64,000 nt of DNA from an uncultured Lachnospiraceae bacterium (GCA_910588535.1 CAJUOO010000006.1:6515-70514); one strand, 5' to 3'; counted from the first letter of the stretch, positions 8,835 through 18,036 are shown. A program made the numbers and translations. The notes: generated by a model from the letters alone, not told the origin.

Positions 8835-9716
8835 TTAGCGGCAGCTCATAAAGTGATAGAAAGCCCCCAGCATCCCTGCATCATTTCTATTCATGGCAAA
8901 AGCGATTCTGGTCTGTGATGCCAGCTTGCTCAAAAGATATCTGTCCAGCGCGCTCCGCAACCTCTCCTTCAGATAATCTTCCTGCGCCATTACACCTCCT
9001 CCAAGAACTACAATCTGTGGGCTGGCAACATAGCAAATATTTGCTATACCAAGCCCCAATATATCAACCATCTCATCTATCGCTGTGATACATATGGCAT
9101 CCTTCTGCTTCGCTCCCTCAAAAATCCGGTATCCATTCCATTCCTCCTCCGGCTCCTGCTTCTGTGAGGCAACTTTTTTCACCAGTGCTCCCGTTGACCC
9201 CAATGTCTGAAAATCACTGCCTCTCATCTGCATATAACCAAACTCACATGCACTGTTTCCAAATCCGTGGTACACCTGCCCATCTATAATCAAGCAGCCT
9301 CCTATCCCCGTACCTATTGTCAACATCAGCATAGGATTGTATCCTTTTCCGGATCCACATATTGATTCTGCAAGCCCTGCACAATTTACATCATTTTCCA
9401 CTTCGCAGGGTATGCCAAAACATTCCTCTAATGTCTTCTTAATCTTCACTCCTGTGTAATTTGGAATCAAAGGTGCAGAGTAGATAATCTCTCCCTTTTT
9501 TGTGTCAACCATGCCCGCTGTAGAAATACAGATACCGCTGTAATGCTCCTCACTGACAAGCTTCCAGATAATGCCTGTAATCTTTTCCAATATAGCATAG
9601 CCACCTCTTTTTGCCTCCGTGGGAATCTCACTGCGGCTTAGCAGGACACCTTCTTCTGATACCGTGCCGTACTTAATTGCCGTTCCTCCGATATCAATGC
9701 TTATATATCTTTTCAT
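8835..9716 (-). CDS. nanK: ROK-family N-acetylmannosamine kinase
   Basis: The 293-residue protein begins with the ATP-binding DIGGTAIKYG and carries the ROK motif region IGTGIGGCLIIDGQVYHG. ROK sugar kinases in nan operons phosphorylate ManNAc, which fits its place between NanA and NanE steps. I start at ATG 9716 with GAGGG 8 nt upstream. The usual ROK zinc-site cysteines are not clear: the segment reads GNSACEFGYMQM, with one Cys. A role on GlcNAc or glucose cannot be excluded. Confidence 0.85.
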   Translation of the reverse strand: MKRYISIDIGGTAIKYGTVSEEGVLLSRSEIPTEAKRGGYAILEKITGIIWKLVSEEHYSGICISTAGMVDTKKGEIIYSAPLIPNYTGVKIKKTLEECFGIPCEVENDVNCAGLAESICGSGKGYNPMLMLTIGTGIGGCLIIDGQVYHGFGNSACEFGYMQMRGSDFQTLGSTGALVKKVASQKQEPEEEWNGYRIFEGAKQKDAICITAIDEMVDILGLGIANICYVASPQIVVLGGGVMAQEDYLKERLRSALDRYLLSKLASQTRIAFAMNRNDAGMLGAFYHFMSCR

Positions 9717-9726
9717 AATTATTCCC

Positions 9727-9830
9727 TCAGGAGCTGTCACAACAAACGTTATCTACACAAGATATAGTATAAAATGCAGCACTATCTTACAATAACTTGT
9801 ATATGTTTTTCTTAATGTGACAGCCCCATA
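9727..9830. repeat. Dispersed palindromic element, copy 2
   Basis: Ends are GCTGTCACA (9733-9741) and TGTGACAGC (9816-9824). It matches copy 1 at 4877-4977 along its whole length, with near-identity from about 9754 to 9812. It lies inside the sialic acid operon, only 17 nt upstream of the nanK start, so it is transcribed as a hairpin between yhcH and nanK and could affect expression or mRNA stability. Confidence 0.75.
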
Positions 9831-9868
9831 TCAATATCTTACCATATTTTATCAATTTTGTACAAGGC

Positions 9869-10324
9869 TCAAATTAAAACCTTAAATATCACTTTCTTCA
9901 CTGTCTCTGGTCCATTCACCTCAACTGCCGTGCGGTGCCCATCTACAGGATAACAGATAAGAAAATCACCCTCCCTAAGAACCACAGAGCTGTTTTTCTC
10001 TCCATGAAGAGCAAGAAAATCATCTGCCTCCACATATTCTCCCTGTTCCAGATTCTGAATAAAATTAAGATCAATCTGCTCCTGCCCTTCTAACAGAAGA
10101 TGAACATCCAGATACTGTCTGTGTGCCTCCCAAAACCGATTCTCCGGTGTCGTCGTCGTGTATTCCACACGATTAAAATACAATCTCTTGCCATCAATCT
10201 CATGGCAGCCCTTTTCATAATCCTGCAGTCTGTGCTCCTTAGCATAAGCAAAACATTCTTTTATTGCATCTGTCAGAAATGAATATTGATCCAAATCGTG
10301 GATATTTCCAAAAATCATGCTCAT
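9869..10324 (-). CDS. YhcH/YjgK/YiaL family protein (DUF386)
   Basis: The 151-residue protein has the family landmarks YFNRVEYTT, the metal-binding HLLLEGQEQI and a late CYPVDGHR histidine. Family members are beta-barrel cupin-like enzymes, and the nan-linked E. coli member has been assigned to sialic acid anomer interconversion. Its place between the symporter and nanK supports this role. It ends 6 nt from the symporter start, so co-transcription and perhaps coupled translation are likely. Confidence 0.85.
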   Translation of the reverse strand: MSMIFGNIHDLDQYSFLTDAIKECFAYAKEHRLQDYEKGCHEIDGKRLYFNRVEYTTTTPENRFWEAHRQYLDVHLLLEGQEQIDLNFIQNLEQGEYVEADDFLALHGEKNSSVVLREGDFLICYPVDGHRTAVEVNGPETVKKVIFKVLI

Positions 10325-10330
10325 CCCTCC

Positions 10331-11836
10331 TTAATTCCGGTAGATTGTTGTATTAGGTGCCGGCGCAGAATTATCTCCCTTTATCTTCCGAGAAATTATG
10401 CTGGCCGGAACTCCCACTGCAAGTGAAACAGCTATGGAAATCAAAGAGTAGGACCAAAGTGAAACAGAACCCGCAGGAGCAAAATACTTAATTCCAACCA
10501 TAACAACAGAAGCCGCTATAAATGCAAGTGTCGTTCCAAATGTATTTGCAACCTTTGTAAAAGCTCCCAGTATAAAGGTTCCAATCAAGATTCCCAATAC
10601 CAGACCCATAAAACCATTAAACCACTCATACGCTGACTTAATTCCGCCATTTGCAAGGACAATGGATACAATAATAGCAAAAATACCAACTGCCAAGGAA
10701 ACATATTGTCCAATCTTTGTCTGCTTTTCAAAGCTCAATTCCTTCTTGGTAAGCCTTGCCTGAATATCCAAGGTCCAGCTCGCCGCAACTGAGTTAAGCC
10801 CCGTTGACAATGTTGACTGGGAAGCAGCATAAATAGCTGCCAAAAGTATCCCTGTCACGCCTACTGGAAGCTCGAAAGCGATATAGGAAGCAAAAATCTG
10901 ATCCTGTGCAGCTGCAGGTGGAAGAGCGTTTTGCTTATAAAATACATACAGCCCAGTTCCAATTAGATAAAATACTGTTGCGATAAAAATGGAAAGTGCG
11001 CCATTTGTCAGCATCATCTTATTCAGCTTTTTTGTATCTGTCGTCGTGGTAAAGCGCTGCACGATATCTTGGCTGGATACATAGGAACCCATCGTATTAA
11101 AGCCTGCGCCGATAATCATTAAGAATACACTATCTTTTAATAAATTTATATTAAAAATTGGTTGATCTGCCGCAAGAAACTTTCCTTCTTGAGTAAATGC
11201 CTGCATAACAGAGCCAAATCCTCCATCAATATGGGCAATCAAGAAAATTAAAGCAACTGTCACGCCAACTAATAATACAGAACCTTGAATAAAATCTGTC
11301 CATAGCACAGACTTTAAGCCGCCCGTGTAGGAGTAAATAATTGCAATTACTCCCATTATAATAATCAGAAGGTTAATATTAATACCTGTCAAATTCCCCA
11401 ATACCATACAAGGCAGGTACATAATAATCGACATACGCCCAATCTGATAGATAATAAACATCACTGCTCCCAGCACCCGCAGCCCCTTGCTGTCAAAGCG
11501 AAGCTCCAGATAATGGTATGCTGTATCTATATCCAGTTTACTGTATATTGGCAGGAAGAACTTAATAGTAAGCGGAATTGCCAAAAGCATACCAAGCTGA
11601 GCAAACCACATCAGCCAAGTTCCTGCATAAGAATTTCCAGCGAGTGACAAAAATGAGATTGGACTGAGCAGTGTGGCAAATATAGACACTGATGTCACCC
11701 ACCACGGAACGGTTCCATCTCCTTTAAAAAACTCTTTGCCCTTCATATCTTTTTTTGCAAAAAACAATCCGGCAAATAACACTGCACCCAGATACACAAT
11801 TAAAATAATCAGATCAATTGTTGTAAAACCCTGCAT
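10331..11836 (-). CDS. Sodium:solute symporter, probable sialic acid transporter
   Basis: The 501-residue membrane protein has about 13 hydrophobic segments and SSS-family features (PWWVTSVSIFATLLSPISFL near residue 44; YSYTGGLKSVLWTDFIQG in the middle). Placement between nanA and yhcH argues for N-acetylneuraminate, or a relative such as 2,7-anhydro-Neu5Ac, as cargo. The start at 11836 follows AGGAGGGGAAGG. No sialidase is in the window, so substrate release must be encoded elsewhere or done by other microbes. Confidence 0.85.
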   Translation of the reverse strand: MQGFTTIDLIILIVYLGAVLFAGLFFAKKDMKGKEFFKGDGTVPWWVTSVSIFATLLSPISFLSLAGNSYAGTWLMWFAQLGMLLAIPLTIKFFLPIYSKLDIDTAYHYLELRFDSKGLRVLGAVMFIIYQIGRMSIIMYLPCMVLGNLTGININLLIIIMGVIAIIYSYTGGLKSVLWTDFIQGSVLLVGVTVALIFLIAHIDGGFGSVMQAFTQEGKFLAADQPIFNINLLKDSVFLMIIGAGFNTMGSYVSSQDIVQRFTTTTDTKKLNKMMLTNGALSIFIATVFYLIGTGLYVFYKQNALPPAAAQDQIFASYIAFELPVGVTGILLAAIYAASQSTLSTGLNSVAASWTLDIQARLTKKELSFEKQTKIGQYVSLAVGIFAIIVSIVLANGGIKSAYEWFNGFMGLVLGILIGTFILGAFTKVANTFGTTLAFIAASVVMVGIKYFAPAGSVSLWSYSLISIAVSLAVGVPASIISRKIKGDNSAPAPNTTIYRN

Positions 11837-11888
11837 ACCTTCCCCTCCTGTTTTCCTAATTTATTTTGTTATCGTTCTCCCAAGAATC

Positions 11889-12818
11889 TTACTTTATAAA
11901 ATTCTCCTTCGCATTCTGTATCATTCTAGCTGCTTCCTCCACAACCGCACTATCTGTATCAAGCAAAGAAGGCAATGGTTCTCTCACACCACCTAATTCA
12001 AGCCCCTCATTCTTCTTTAATACCTCCTTGATAACAGCATACATATTGCCATGTGCCGAACACATCTTATAGATAATTTCATTGACAGCATATTGCATCT
12101 CACATGCCTTTCCAAGCTCCCCTGCTTTCACATATTCGTCCATCTTCAAGAAAAGCTCTGGCATAGCGCCGTAAGTTCCACCAATACCGCCCTCTGCACC
12201 AATCACACGCCCACTGATAAACTGCTCATCTGGACCATTAAACACAATATAATCCTTCCCAGCAGCCTGACAGAACATCTGAATATCCTGAACTGGCATA
12301 GAAGAGTTCTTTACTCCTATCACCTTTGGATTCTTTCTCATCTCCTCAAACAGCTTCATTGTCAGGGCAACTCCTGCAAGCTGAGGGATATTATATATCA
12401 CAAAATCTGTGTCCGGTGCAGCACTGCTGATATCATTCCAGTACTGTGCAATCGCATGCTCTGGCAGATGGAAATAAATAGGAGGGATCGCCGCTATCGC
12501 ATCTACACCAAGCTCTTGTGCATGTCTTGCCAGCTCCATACTGTCCTTTGTGTTATTGCATGCTACATGTGCAATAACAGTCAGCCTGCCCTCTGCCGCC
12601 TCCATCACATTCTCAAGAACAGTCTTTCTCTCTTCTACATTTAAATAGATACATTCACCAGAAGAGCCATTGACATATACACCCTTTACCCCCTTTTCCA
12701 CAAAATATCTTGTCAATGCTCTTACACCTGCAGGGCTTATCTTTCCCTCCTCGTTATAGCACGCATAAAATGCAGGAATAATTCCTTTGTATTTATCTAA
12801 ATTTCTGTTCTCTCCCAT
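11889..12818 (-). CDS. nanA: N-acetylneuraminate lyase
   Basis: The 309-residue TIM-barrel enzyme of the DapA/NAL family splits Neu5Ac into ManNAc and pyruvate. The substrate loop appears as YVNGSSGE near residue 47. The catalytic Tyr lies in VIYNIPQLAG near 140 and the Schiff-base Lys in VIGVKNSS near 168. The ATG at 12818 follows AATGAGGAGAAG. The 80-nt gap to nanE holds a GCGCCGC/GCGGCGC stem (12836-12842 with 12866-12872). Confidence 0.93.
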   Translation of the reverse strand: MGENRNLDKYKGIIPAFYACYNEEGKISPAGVRALTRYFVEKGVKGVYVNGSSGECIYLNVEERKTVLENVMEAAEGRLTVIAHVACNNTKDSMELARHAQELGVDAIAAIPPIYFHLPEHAIAQYWNDISSAAPDTDFVIYNIPQLAGVALTMKLFEEMRKNPKVIGVKNSSMPVQDIQMFCQAAGKDYIVFNGPDEQFISGRVIGAEGGIGGTYGAMPELFLKMDEYVKAGELGKACEMQYAVNEIIYKMCSAHGNMYAVIKEVLKKNEGLELGGVREPLPSLLDTDSAVVEEAARMIQNAKENFIK

Positions 12819-12898
12819 ATCTTCTCCTCATTTCTGCGCCGCTTATCCTCATGGTACCTGTGCTGGCGGCGCGGACACAGATACCTTCTTCTCATCCA

Positions 12899-13591
12899 CT
12901 AATTTTCATTCAATGCTTCTGCAAATGCTTTCGTAATTAACTGTGGTCTAGTGATAATAGAACCAACTACCACACAGTATGCCCCCAATTCAATAACACG
13001 GCGTGCTTTTTCGGGAGTGTTAATATTTCCCTCTGCAATAACCGGATGACTTGCCTTTGTCACAATCTCACGCAATATCTGAAAATCATCTTTCTCAATC
13101 TGCAGCCCTGCACTCTCCTTAGTATAACCCACCATAGTCGTACCAATAAAATCGAATCCTAGCTGATCTGCATAGAGAGCGTCCTCTACTGTGGAACAAT
13201 CTGCCATCAATAACTGATCTGGATACTTTCTTCTTACTTCCCGATAAAAATCATCCAGCGTAAGATTTCCCGGACGTAAACGTCCTGTTGCATCAACAGC
13301 GATTATTTCTGGTTTCACCTCCATCAGCTCATCCACTTCCTTCATCGTCGGGGTAATATAAACGTCACAGCCCTCATAATCACGTTTTACAATGCCAATA
13401 ATGGGAAGCTCTACCTGCGACTGAATCTCCTGTATATCCTCCTTGGAATTGGCACGAATTCCATACGCTCCTCCTTCCTTTGCCGCCAGCGCCATACGTC
13501 CCATAATAAAAGAGGAATGGAGCGGCTCATGCGCAAGTGCCTGACAGGATACAATCAGCTTACCTTTTAGTTGCTCAACCTTCTCATTCAT
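12899..13591 (-). CDS. nanE: N-acetylmannosamine-6-phosphate 2-epimerase
   Basis: The 230-residue TIM-barrel protein converts ManNAc-6-P to GlcNAc-6-P. Family motifs are LIVSCQA at the start, PIIGIVKRDY near residue 70, DATGRLRP, and VIAEGNINTPEKA near 190. It is the first gene of the minus-strand nan operon. The start at 13591 has GGGAGG upstream. Confidence 0.93.
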   Translation of the reverse strand: MNEKVEQLKGKLIVSCQALAHEPLHSSFIMGRMALAAKEGGAYGIRANSKEDIQEIQSQVELPIIGIVKRDYEGCDVYITPTMKEVDELMEVKPEIIAVDATGRLRPGNLTLDDFYREVRRKYPDQLLMADCSTVEDALYADQLGFDFIGTTMVGYTKESAGLQIEKDDFQILREIVTKASHPVIAEGNINTPEKARRVIELGAYCVVVGSIITRPQLITKAFAEALNEN

Positions 13592-13621
13592 ATTTGCTTC
13601 ACCTCCCTGCTTGATGGTTAC

Positions 13622-13649
13622 AGTATACCGTTTGTAAAAGGAATTGCAA
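13622..13649 (-). promoter_or_regulatory. Promoter of the nan operon
   Basis: On the minus strand, TTGCAA (13644-13649) and TATACT (13622-13627) are 16 nt apart, about 30 nt before the nanE start. Confidence 0.6.
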
Positions 13650-13652
13650 TAT

Positions 13653-13670
13653 TTTCAGAGTGTTCTGAAA
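13653..13670. promoter_or_regulatory. Candidate NanR-type operator
   Basis: A perfect dyad, TTTCAGA and TCTGAAA around 4 nt, lies just upstream of the nan -35 box. A weaker dyad, ACAGAA and TTCTGT around 5 nt, lies near 13715-13731. Both sit in the divergent region between nanE and nagB, where the RpiR regulator would be expected to act. Confidence 0.45.
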
Positions 13671-13871
13671 GTACTTTTGATGTTTTCTAATCTGTCTTTC
13701 TTTACAGAAAATAATTCTGTTAAGTTTTTGGTAATATTGCACAAATTTTAGAGACTTCTTTCTACATTTTATAGAGGGTATTGAAAATGTTTCTAAAATG
13801 GTTATACTATAATATAGGGAATATCCACACAAGCAATTTATTATACTGAGAATTTTTAGAAGGAGAGTATT

Positions 13872-14600
13872 ATGACTATTTACAAAACAAACGACTACCA
13901 AGATATGAGCCGCAAGGCAGCCAACATTATTTCCGCGCAGATTATTATGAAACCAAACTGCGTTCTTGGGCTTGCCACCGGCTCCTCCCCCATCGGACTC
14001 TACAAACAGCTTATCGAATGGTATCAAAAGGGAGACTTAGATTTTTCTAAAGTGACCACCATCAACCTCGATGAGTATAAGGGACTTGGACCAGACGACG
14101 ATCAGAGCTACCGATATTTTATGAATGAAAATCTATTCAATCATATCAATATTGACAAAGCTCGCACCTATGTGCCAAATGGACTTGAGATGAATGAAGA
14201 GAAGGCTTGCAGCGATTATAATCAGGTTATCGCACAATCAGGAGGCATTGATATACAGCTTCTCGGCCTCGGAAATAATGGGCACATTGGCTTTAACGAG
14301 CCGGATTCTGTTTTCAAATGTGAAACCCACTGTGTAAACCTGACACCTAGCACCATTGAGGCAAACCGGCGCTTCTTTGAAAATGAGGACGCAGTTCCCA
14401 GACAGGCGTATACCATGGGTATTAAAAACATTATGCAGGCTAAGAAAATTCTTGTTGTTGTCAGCGGAGAGGCAAAAGCAAAGGCATTAAAAGATGCCCT
14501 TTATGGACCTGTCACTCCTTCTGTACCTGCATCTGTGCTTCAGCTTCATCCAGATGTTACTATCGTCGCAGATAAAGCAGCCTTAAAGCTTATCAATTAA
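13872..14600 (+). CDS. nagB: Glucosamine-6-phosphate deaminase
   Basis: The 242-residue enzyme turns GlcN-6-P into fructose-6-P and ammonia, finishing the sialic acid route. Signature parts are GLATGSSPIGLY near residue 35, the active-site NLDEYKG near 62, and GLGNNGHIGFNEP near 126. ATG 13872 follows AGAAGGAGAG. A likely promoter is TTGAAA with TATACT 16 nt downstream near 13790-13810. It diverges from the nan operon, so both could respond to the same regulator. Confidence 0.95.
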   Translation: MTIYKTNDYQDMSRKAANIISAQIIMKPNCVLGLATGSSPIGLYKQLIEWYQKGDLDFSKVTTINLDEYKGLGPDDDQSYRYFMNENLFNHINIDKARTYVPNGLEMNEEKACSDYNQVIAQSGGIDIQLLGLGNNGHIGFNEPDSVFKCETHCVNLTPSTIEANRRFFENEDAVPRQAYTMGIKNIMQAKKILVVVSGEAKAKALKDALYGPVTPSVPASVLQLHPDVTIVADKAALKLIN

Positions 14601-14610
14601 AACACATAAA

Positions 14611-14653
14611 ACAGGCGGCATACTCTTAAAAAAATGACATGCCGCCTGTTCTT
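14611..14653 (+). terminator. Terminator after nagB
   Basis: ACAGGCGGCAT (14611-14621) pairs perfectly with ATGCCGCCTGT (14639-14649), followed by a short TTCTTGT run. Confidence 0.75.
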
Positions 14654-14727
14654 GTATAACACATTTTTATGTGAATCTCACCAGAGAAAATATATAGAAT
14701 CTATTTTAGCTACTTTTAAAATAAGTT

Positions 14728-15663
14728 TTAGCTATATTCCAACACTTTCACTCGTTTCTCTAATTCTTTGTACATTTTAATTAAAAGGCCTGTATTATCA
14801 TCCCCTAATCTGTGCAATCTATAATATTCCTGAATTTCTATCACTTTGTTTTCTACATGGTCGATCCTTTTATCAAGCCGATTATGTACAGAAACTATCT
14901 CCTCTAGAATATTTTCATCCATATCCTTAAGCTCACGGATCTGTTTCATTAAAAACTTAAATTCCTTATCCAATCTTCTTAAATGATTATCTACCTTCTT
15001 AAACTGCTCGTCTGTCTGAGCAAATTGTTGATTTATTAACTCAAACCTCTCATTTACTTCTCCAAGGCGCTGATCCACCTCAATTAATTGATTATCTACC
15101 TTGTTTAATCGTTTCTCCAATTCATCCAATCGATTATCAACTTCGCTTAATCGATCATCTATCTTACTTAATCTCCTATCTATTTCACTTAACTGTTCAT
15201 CTACTTTATTTAATCGTTTCTCTAATTCATCCAATCGATTATCAACTTCACTTAATTGATCATCTACTCTACCTAATCGCTTATCAACCTCACTTAACCG
15301 GGCATCTACCCTACTTAATCGTTTATCTACTTCACCTAATTGATCATCTACCTTACCTAATCGACTATTTACCTCATCTAATTGATTATTGGTCTCACCT
15401 AGCCTATCATCTACTTCGCTTAATCGATTATTGGTTTCACCTAGCCTATCATCTACTTCGCTTAATCGATTATTGGTTTCACCTAATCTATCATCTACTT
15501 CACTTAATCGATTATTAGACTCACCTAACCTATCATCTACTTCACTTAATCGATTATTTACCTCATTAATATGCTTGCTTATCTTATCAAAACACTCCGT
15601 TGTATGCTTTTCACTTTCTGCAATAAGAGCTGCGATTGCTTTAATATCTTGTTCTTCTAACAT
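14728..15663 (-). CDS. Long coiled-coil repeat protein, function unknown
   Basis: The 311-residue protein has no signal peptide or clear membrane segment. Residues about 30-220 are a run of heptads of the form RLSEVDDRLGETNN, which would make one long coiled coil. Its regular Asn at core sites suggests a trimer or dimer of fixed register. The C-terminal quarter is a different charged helix. The start at 15663 follows AAGGAGAA. Upstream and downstream genes give no role. It could be a cytosolic spacer, a structural fibre or a phage-derived stalk; I cannot choose. Confidence 0.75.
   Translation of the reverse strand: MLEEQDIKAIAALIAESEKHTTECFDKISKHINEVNNRLSEVDDRLGESNNRLSEVDDRLGETNNRLSEVDDRLGETNNRLSEVDDRLGETNNQLDEVNSRLGKVDDQLGEVDKRLSRVDARLSEVDKRLGRVDDQLSEVDNRLDELEKRLNKVDEQLSEIDRRLSKIDDRLSEVDNRLDELEKRLNKVDNQLIEVDQRLGEVNERFELINQQFAQTDEQFKKVDNHLRRLDKEFKFLMKQIRELKDMDENILEEIVSVHNRLDKRIDHVENKVIEIQEYYRLHRLGDDNTGLLIKMYKELEKRVKVLEYS
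15377..15586. repeat. 42-bp tandem repeats in the coiled-coil gene
   Basis: Five units of 42 bp begin at 15377, 15419, 15461, 15503 and 15545. Neighbouring units differ at only a few positions, and each encodes 14 residues (two heptads), so copy number can change without shifting frame or heptad register. Confidence 0.85.
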
Positions 15664-16120
15664 AATATTCTCCTTTCTTATGCAGGAAAGTGCTAAGAAT
15701 AACGAAACGCCAACCTCTCCTGCTATTATATTTTTATTGTGTTTGAGTTGCAGGACATAATCTTAAAAGCTTTTGAGAATGAAAGAATAAAACAGATACA
15801 AAATGACATTGTCAATAGATAATAAAATAACTGTTTTAAAAATTGTAACACAATATATACAGATGGTCAATAAATGAATTTATACATTTTTCGACAATAA
15901 TACCTGTATTTTTATTCATACTAATATCAATATTCTTTGGAAATTAATGCTTTAATTCAAAGGATATTATAGATTTTTTAGGAGAACTTCACATATCTAG
16001 TCCTGTTATTTCTTCTATATCTCCTTTTCTGTTTAAGAAAAACTCTTCTATACTCAATTTACATAGCCAACACAAATCATGTATGACAATGATTATTTCC
16101 CTACGCATTTATGCACATAG
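15664..16120. other. Intergenic stretch without a recognisable gene
   Basis: About 450 bp of AT-rich sequence upstream of the coiled-coil gene. A minus-strand TATAAT near 15729 may be its -10 box. I see no coding frame, repeat or strong fold otherwise. Confidence 0.4.
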
Positions 16121-16158
16121 AAATAGAAAAGGAAGACATTTCTGCCTTCCTTCTATTT
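16121..16158 (-). terminator. Terminator after the repeat-only protein gene
   Basis: A purine/pyrimidine stem (AAATAGAA plus GGAAG on the left, CTTCC plus TTCTATTT on the right, small internal loop) lies 19 nt past the stop at 16177. Confidence 0.6.
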
Positions 16159-16176
16159 ATTCATATCCCATCATAA

Positions 16177-17661
16177 TTAAGTAGTTGGTTTTCTATATGT
16201 CTTTCTAGATGCAACACCAGAACGGTTTATGGTGTACATCTCGCAGCCATCGACTGCCATAGTATTATCACTGATCCATTTACCTGCAACATTATATACA
16301 TTTGTATTTACCAAACGGGCTCCCCGCTCATTAAACACATAATATCTATTACCAATTCTTTCTATTAAGTAACTGTCACTAGAAGCGGCCTTATACATTT
16401 TTCCATCATCACCAAAATAGCATGTGTTTTCAGTAGTTCCTGTAGCTCCTACATCAACGGTCTTCCACGTTGATACTGCCATTTCTCCATTTGTATTGAA
16501 GAAATATGTATACCCCTCTATATCTTTCGTTCCGCTAGAGAACATCTGCCCCTTCTCATAACCGGATTCTTTATTATCAGGCATCAAATAATACCACTTA
16601 TTTCCATCTCTTCTCCAGCCTGTTGCCATGGTTCCGTTGCTGTTAAAATAATATGTTACCTTACCTTTGGTCACGCCCGGTCTAACGGCTGTGCTTTCAC
16701 CCATCTCTACCCAGCCAGTCTTCATAACACCATTGGCATCCATATAATATATTGTTACATTCTCATCATTCACATCGGCTTCCGTGCCATAGCTATCCAG
16801 TGCAACAAAGTCCTCTGTCACAACTTCACCTGTCTCGCTGTCGATGTAATACCACACTCCATTGTATCTGCCCCAGCCCTCACGGACACGCATACCATTA
16901 TCTTTGTATAAATAATAGCTCTCTGTTTTTGTGCTACTTGGAGTATTGGCATTGGATTCTGATATAACCTTTACCAAACCAATCTTCATGCTTCCATCAT
17001 TGGATGCTCCGAAGTAATATTCCTCACCATCAATATCTACCTCGCCATATACCATCTGGTAGTCAACAAATCCATCGGCATAGCCATTATTTAGAAAATA
17101 CCAGCTCTCGCCGATCCTTGTCCAACCCTCACAGACTTTACCATCTCCTCCAAAATAGAAATAGCCTGTCTCTGTGCTTCCTGAGCCGGGACCATATGTA
17201 TATTCTTCCTCCTCGATAGGAATCGTTCTCCAGCCAGTTGCCATAGCTCCGCTGGAATCAAACCAATAGCCCTCTATTTCTCTTTCATCGCCCCAGCCTG
17301 TCACCATATTGCCATTTCTGTCAAAATAATACCAAAGACCCGATGATGGACTTTGAAACCACTGACTCTTGATCATCACTCCATTATCATTATAATACTT
17401 CCAGACTGTCTGCCTATTTTCTGTTACCTGAACCCAACCTTTTTTTGCTGTGGTAGTTGTATTATTAGCTGGCGAATTTGGTGAGCTAGGACCGTTTGTA
17501 GTGCCCGGTGAAGTTGAACCCGGTCCATTTGGAAGAGTACTTCCAGTCAATAAATATCCACAATTTGGACACTTCTCATTTTCTGCACAGGCAATGCTAA
17601 AACTTCCCATTACCATAACAGCAGCCGCTGCTACAGACATATACTGAATTGATCTTTTCAT
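16177..17661 (-). CDS. Secreted choline-binding-type repeat protein with an N-terminal CxxC motif
   Basis: I start at ATG 17661, 8 nt after GGAG; it gives 494 residues with a clear signal peptide ending near IACAEN. The mature start has CPNCGYLL, a zinc-ribbon-like pair, then a Gly/Pro/Ser/Thr/Asn linker. The rest is a series of about 12 repeats of the type WYYFDxNGxMxTGW, some with insertions. There is no catalytic domain. It would dock non-covalently on phosphocholine or a similar wall polymer. It may be an adhesin or scaffold; the function is unknown. Confidence 0.8.
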   Translation of the reverse strand: MKRSIQYMSVAAAAVMVMGSFSIACAENEKCPNCGYLLTGSTLPNGPGSTSPGTTNGPSSPNSPANNTTTTAKKGWVQVTENRQTVWKYYNDNGVMIKSQWFQSPSSGLWYYFDRNGNMVTGWGDEREIEGYWFDSSGAMATGWRTIPIEEEEYTYGPGSGSTETGYFYFGGDGKVCEGWTRIGESWYFLNNGYADGFVDYQMVYGEVDIDGEEYYFGASNDGSMKIGLVKVISESNANTPSSTKTESYYLYKDNGMRVREGWGRYNGVWYYIDSETGEVVTEDFVALDSYGTEADVNDENVTIYYMDANGVMKTGWVEMGESTAVRPGVTKGKVTYYFNSNGTMATGWRRDGNKWYYLMPDNKESGYEKGQMFSSGTKDIEGYTYFFNTNGEMAVSTWKTVDVGATGTTENTCYFGDDGKMYKAASSDSYLIERIGNRYYVFNERGARLVNTNVYNVAGKWISDNTMAVDGCEMYTINRSGVASRKTYRKPTT

Positions 17662-17700
17662 TCTGTTCTCCTTCCTTTTTCCATTTGTTGACATATCTGC

Positions 17701-17729
17701 ATTGTATCACCTGTATCTAAATATTTCAA
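17701..17729 (-). promoter_or_regulatory. Promoter of the repeat-only protein gene
   Basis: On the minus strand, TTGAAA (17724-17729) and TACAAT (17701-17706) are 17 nt apart, about 40 nt before the start. Confidence 0.65.
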
Positions 17730-17891
17730 TAGACGATAACGCCTAATTTTCTTACATTTTTCTTATGTGTTCACCAATTTACATTTTTTTCGAAAAAAGA
17801 ATACATTATCCGACAGGAGAATTACCATAAAACATCTTTTAAAAAAGTCCGAATTACTCGTTCTATCCCTTTCTTCTGCTTAATATAAAAA

Positions 17892-17994
17892 CTGGCTATG
17901 CGGACCTTTCTCAAATCTGACTAAATATATCTTGAATAATATACCCTACCCCAATATTCTATCTAATCAGCTTTCTTAAAGTCCACATAGCCAG
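17892..17994. repeat. 103-bp unit with 14-bp terminal inverted repeats
   Basis: CTGGCTATGCGGAC (17892-17905) and GTCCACATAGCCAG (17981-17994) pair with one G-U-type mismatch around 75 nt of AT-rich sequence. It lies in the 375-nt gap between the two repeat-only protein genes. It could be a MITE remnant; only one copy is present in the window. Confidence 0.5.
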
Positions 17995-18036
17995 CCCGCT
18001 CTTGTACACAATGCTGTCTATTCAGCCTTATTCTCA

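Noticed and set aside
13599..14027. 142-codon minus-strand frame
   Set aside because: It covers the nagB start and the nan control region; nagB is certain on the plus strand.
15377..15586. CRISPR-like array
   Set aside because: The 42-bp units have no variable spacers and are in frame within a coiled-coil gene.
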